A stretch of 64,000 nt of DNA, from positions 62,001 through 126,000 of the forward strand of contig NZ_JAPCHX010000002.1 in the NCBI RefSeq assembly GCF_026107415.2. Reading direction: 5' to 3'. Positions 61,163 through 64,000 of the stretch are shown in pieces. A program made the translations under genes and the position numbers. This DNA is from Microbacterium sp. MPKO10 (GTDB lineage Bacteria; Actinomycetota; Actinomycetes; Actinomycetales; Microbacteriaceae). The notes below the pieces were generated by a model. It did not search any database. It saw nothing but the letters and a program-made list of their open reading frames with translations, and had not been told where the DNA came from. Every line of letters starts with the position of its first letter. Within the stretch, counting starts at the first letter, position 1.

Positions 61163-62317
61163 ATGGCTTCTACGGATCGACGTCACGCAGGGGTGGCTCG
61201 CGCGCTGCGTCCCAGCACGAAAGTGCTGCCGGGGCAGGCACGCGCGCACAATCGTTCTCTGGTGCTGCAACTGCTGTACCGCGAAGGTCCGATGAGTCGT
61301 GCCGACATCGCGCGTTCCACCGAGCTCACACGTGTGACGATCTCTGACCTCGTCGCCGAACTGATCGACGAGCGCTTCGTGATCGAGCACGGCCCGCGCG
61401 ACGAGTCTCGTCCCGGCAAACGCGCGACAATGATCGACATTGATCGTGCCGGTCATCAGATGATCGCCGTCGACCTCTCGGGCGATGACGCCTTTCGAGC
61501 AGCAGTGGTGAACATCGGCGGCGAGGTCGTCGAACGCTGCGAGGTTCCGATCGACGGCGCACAAGGTCCGGATGCTGTCGCTCAAGCGCTCGCCGTGATC
61601 GACGACGCTCGCGCACGAGCATCCGCTCCGCTTCTCGGGATCGGTGTCGGCTCGCCCGGTGTGATCGACGACCTCGGCATCGTGCGCGTGGCCGTCAGCC
61701 TGGGCTGGACGGACGTGAACCTACGCACCGCCATTGCCGAGCGCACCGGGCTGCCGGTCACCGTCATGAACGACGTGAACGTTGCCGTCCTCGCCGAGCA
61801 TAGCTTCGGGCAGATCGAGAGCGACGACGTCATCCTCGTGCGCATCGGGCACGGTGTCGGCGCCGGCGTGATCGTCGGGGGAGTGACATTCCGCGGCAGC
61901 CGGTTCTGGGACGGAGAGATCGGGCACGTCACCGTCGGCACGGGTGAAGGACCGCTTTGTCGCTGCGGCCGATCCGCCTGTCTGGAAGCCTGGGTCGGTG
62001 TTCCACACCTGACCGCAGAACTCGAGCACCTCAGCTCAGAGACCGAACGATCGGCATTCCTGCGCGACGCCGGTGCCTACCTGGGCATCGCTCTCGCCCC
62101 GATTGTGCGCACCCTTGACCTGACAGACGTCGTCCTGTCAGGCCCACCAGAACTTCTGGGCGGCGACTTCCTTGTCGGTGCCCACGACACACTCCTCGAG
62201 CGAGCGATGGTCGGCGATCCCGACGAACTTTCGCTCAGGATGACCACGCTCGGGCACGACAATGTCTTGTTCGGTGCCGTGGTCCTCGTCCTCAGCGGAC
62301 AACTGGGGGTCTCGTAA
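61163..62317 (+). CDS. ROK-family transcriptional regulator
   Basis: The 384-residue protein has a winged helix with MSRADIARSTELTRVTISDLV (about residues 44-64) and a ROK domain with GIGVGSPGVIDD, TVMNDVNVAVLAEHSFG and the zinc-binding signature CRCGRSACLE (about residue 270). The motif GH before the Cys cluster is present (EIGHVTVG). It sits on a palindromic operator at 61139-61159, which implies autoregulation, and is followed by the sugar ABC genes that it probably controls. Confidence 0.92.
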   Translation: MASTDRRHAGVARALRPSTKVLPGQARAHNRSLVLQLLYREGPMSRADIARSTELTRVTISDLVAELIDERFVIEHGPRDESRPGKRATMIDIDRAGHQMIAVDLSGDDAFRAAVVNIGGEVVERCEVPIDGAQGPDAVAQALAVIDDARARASAPLLGIGVGSPGVIDDLGIVRVAVSLGWTDVNLRTAIAERTGLPVTVMNDVNVAVLAEHSFGQIESDDVILVRIGHGVGAGVIVGGVTFRGSRFWDGEIGHVTVGTGEGPLCRCGRSACLEAWVGVPHLTAELEHLSSETERSAFLRDAGAYLGIALAPIVRTLDLTDVVLSGPPELLGGDFLVGAHDTLLERAMVGDPDELSLRMTTLGHDNVLFGAVVLVLSGQLGVS

Positions 62318-62396
62318 GAGAACCCTGCACACATTCGCACCACAACGACGTGGCGGCACCCCTGGTCGCCCGCATCCCCTGAGAAAGGACCTCACC

Positions 62397-63656
62397 ATGA
62401 GGAAAACCGGCATTGTGGCCCTCGGGGCCATCGCCGCGCTGGCCCTGGCCGGCTGCTCCGGATCAGCCGAAGGATCGTCTGACGGCGGTTCTGCGGAGAT
62501 CCGCGTGTGGCTGGTCGGCACCGACACACCGGACAACGCTCGCGAGTATCTTACCGAGACATTCGAGAAGGAGAACCCCGGCTCCACGCTGGTCATCGAA
62601 GAGCAGCAGTGGAACGGACTTGTCGACAAATACACGACAGCGTTGTCGGGCTCCGATTCGCCCGACGTCGTCGAGATCGGCAACACCCAGGCGGCGGCAT
62701 TCACCTCGGCCGGGGCGTTCACTGACCTGACAGACAAGTACGAAGAACTCGGCGGCGACAACCTGCTGCAGGGCTTCGTCGAGGCCGGCACTTACGACGG
62801 CAAGATCTATGCGTACCCGTACTACTCCGGCGCTCGTGTGGTGTTCTACACGTCGCAGGTGTTCGACGGCGAGGTTCCCGAGACGTTCGACGAGTACGTG
62901 GATGCAGGCATCGCCATGAAGGAAGCAGGCACACCCTCTGGCATCTACGCGCCGGGCAAGGACTGGTACAACATGCTCCCGTACGTCTGGGAGAACGGCG
63001 GCTTCGTCGCCGAGCAGGGAGACGACGGCACTTGGAAGGCCGGATTCTCAAGCGAGGGCGGCATTGCCGGTCTCGAACAGCTGCAGACGGTTTACGAGAG
63101 CGCGACGGCTGCGCCGAAGGACGGCGACGAGACCAACGCCCAGGTTCCCTTCTGCGAGGGCAATGTCGGGTTCCTCTCGGCACCGAGCTGGTTCATGGGA
63201 TCGCTGACGGCGGCAGCTGACGCCGACACGCCTGGCTGCCCCGACACATTCGGCTCGGACGCCACGGCATTCGCTCTTCCGGGTAAGGACGGCGGCGCAG
63301 CAGCCGCGTTCGCCGGCGGTTCGAACATCGCCGTCGCGGCGAACTCCGCCCACCAGGACCTCGCGTACTCGGCGCTCAAGATCATGCTCTCGCCCGAGTA
63401 TCAGAAGCTCCTCGCCGCGAACGGCATGATTCCCGCCACGAGCGAGGCACAGGATGCTCTGCCCGACGACGCCGTGACGGCCGCTGCCGCTGCCGCTGCG
63501 GAGAACGCGCGTCTCACGCCGGCTGCGCCCAAGTGGGCAGACGTCGAGGCGTCCGAGGTCATCAAGAACTCGCTCGTGAAGATCGCCCAGGGCGGCGACG
63601 TGACCGAGATCGCGAAGAACCTCGACGCGCAGATCGAAGAGATCCTCAATAGCTGA
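62397..63656 (+). CDS. Sugar ABC transporter solute-binding lipoprotein
   Basis: The 419-residue protein starts MRKTGIVALGAIAALALAGC, a signal peptide with the lipobox LALAGC, followed by a Gly/Ser linker and an extracellular solute-binding domain of the CUT1 type (WNGLVDKYTTALSGSDSPDVVEIG, DWYNMLPYVWENGG and AVAANSAHQDLAYSALKIML are in family order). GAAAGGAC precedes the ATG. It is 80 bp after the ROK regulator and 97 bp before the first permease, separated from the latter by a strong hairpin. Confidence 0.93.
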   Translation: MRKTGIVALGAIAALALAGCSGSAEGSSDGGSAEIRVWLVGTDTPDNAREYLTETFEKENPGSTLVIEEQQWNGLVDKYTTALSGSDSPDVVEIGNTQAAAFTSAGAFTDLTDKYEELGGDNLLQGFVEAGTYDGKIYAYPYYSGARVVFYTSQVFDGEVPETFDEYVDAGIAMKEAGTPSGIYAPGKDWYNMLPYVWENGGFVAEQGDDGTWKAGFSSEGGIAGLEQLQTVYESATAAPKDGDETNAQVPFCEGNVGFLSAPSWFMGSLTAAADADTPGCPDTFGSDATAFALPGKDGGAAAAFAGGSNIAVAANSAHQDLAYSALKIMLSPEYQKLLAANGMIPATSEAQDALPDDAVTAAAAAAAENARLTPAAPKWADVEASEVIKNSLVKIAQGGDVTEIAKNLDAQIEEILNS

Positions 63657-63676
63657 CCCGCCCCCCACGGGTCATG

Positions 63677-63728
63677 GCGGGCGCTCCCCGCTCCGAGTTC
63701 CCTTCTCGGAGCGCGGGGGAGCGCCCGC
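63677..63728 (+). terminator. Intercistronic hairpin between the binding protein and the permease
   Basis: A long stem (63677-63697 with 63705-63728) with a 3-nt bulge and a 7-nt loop follows the binding-protein gene. Such structures protect the mRNA 3' end or partly terminate, so the binding protein is made in excess over the membrane subunits. Confidence 0.8.
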
Positions 63729-63752
63729 TGCACAACAATGTAAGGAGCACGC

Positions 63753-64000
63753 ATGACCACGACGGTCAGCGAGGCCCGAGCGGAACAGCCGACGCCTGAT
63801 CGGCCGCGGAAGCACACGCGGAAGAAGCGGCTGACGCCGTGGATGATGCTGGCCCCCGCCACGATCGTTCTGCTCGTTATGACGGGCTATCCGCTCGTCA
63901 AGATGGCCATCAATTCGTTTCAGAAGTACGGCAAGGCGCAGATCTTCGGCGCACCACCCGAATGGCTCGGGCTGAAGAACTACACAGACACGCTCACAGA
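63753..64000 (+). CDS. Sugar ABC transporter permease, N-terminal part (cut by the window edge)
   Basis: About 82 residues are visible. A basic N-terminal tail precedes the first membrane helix (TPWMMLAPATIVLLVMTGYP), followed by FQKYGKAQIFGAPPEWLGLKNY, typical of MalF-type CUT1 permeases. TAAGGAG lies 5 nt before the ATG. The rest of the gene, including the EAA loop, is beyond the window. Confidence 0.9.
   Translation, partial: MTTTVSEARAEQPTPDRPRKHTRKKRLTPWMMLAPATIVLLVMTGYPLVKMAINSFQKYGKAQIFGAPPEWLGLKNYTDTLT

Overview
The window is 64 kb of GC-rich DNA from an actinobacterium, most likely a member of the Microbacteriaceae. The evidence is the GC-rich codon use, the very frequent 'ggatgctg' word, many GTG starts with 4-base GTGA/ATGA overlaps, and the actinobacterial gene orders glmS-acpS-alr-tsaE-tsaB-rimI-tsaD and sucC-sucD-perM-purN-purH. 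I see no rRNA, complete tRNA, CRISPR array, integrase or intact insertion sequence.

Layout. 1-2.0 kb: 3' end of a glutaminase gene and an overlapping MFS exporter. 2.0-8.1 kb: cell-wall precursor and tRNA t6A genes (glmS, acpS, alr, tsaE, tsaB, rimI, tsaD). 8.1-12.0 kb: two Gln/Pro-rich DUF4190 membrane proteins, a small membrane protein, a THUMP-like methyltransferase and groES behind two CIRCE operators. 12.1-15.2 kb: HAD hydrolase, RarD-type transporter and guaB. 15.2-22.0 kb: a sugar-uptake module (ROK repressor, BadF-type kinase, ABC importer, SIS protein) bounded by two 55-bp copies of the 3' end of guaB, so it looks like an island inserted at the end of guaB. 22.0-24.9 kb: guaB3 and glpD. 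25.0-29.8 kb: an oleA-oleBC-oleD cluster for head-to-head condensation of fatty acyl groups, with OleB and OleC fused. 29.8-33.2 kb: SURF1-like protein, DUF3817 protein, guaA (apparently starting at ATT) and a small membrane protein. 33.3-41.0 kb: FBP-domain protein, hrpB, Bax-inhibitor-1 protein, glycerophosphodiesterase and pcrA. 41.0-47.7 kb: an accessory stretch with a DUF222/HNH gene behind an SOS-box-like site, a flavin reductase / PaaK-like pair, a small gene, repeats and an MpaB-type gene. 47.9-53.5 kb: sucCD, perM-like, purN and purH. 53.6-60.6 kb: a membrane-anchored DDAH-like hydrolase, a 29-codon leader ORF before a heterodimeric ABC exporter, a TDT transporter, an alkyltransferase-like protein and a GNAT. 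60.6-64 kb: a lipoprotein and a second ROK/ABC sugar locus running off the right edge.

Three purine genes (guaB, guaA, purNH) and guaB3 are spread through the window. Sugar and amino-sugar handling recurs (glmS, the island, the right-hand ROK/ABC locus). Many genes have a TAnnnT hexamer 5-7 nt before the start codon and no Shine-Dalgarno sequence, which suggests widespread leaderless transcription. The most distinctive observations are the guaB 3'-end duplication flanking the sugar island, the leader ORF before the ABC exporter, the ATT start of guaA, the OleBC fusion with its structured upstream region, and the uncharacterised flavin-reductase/adenylase pair.
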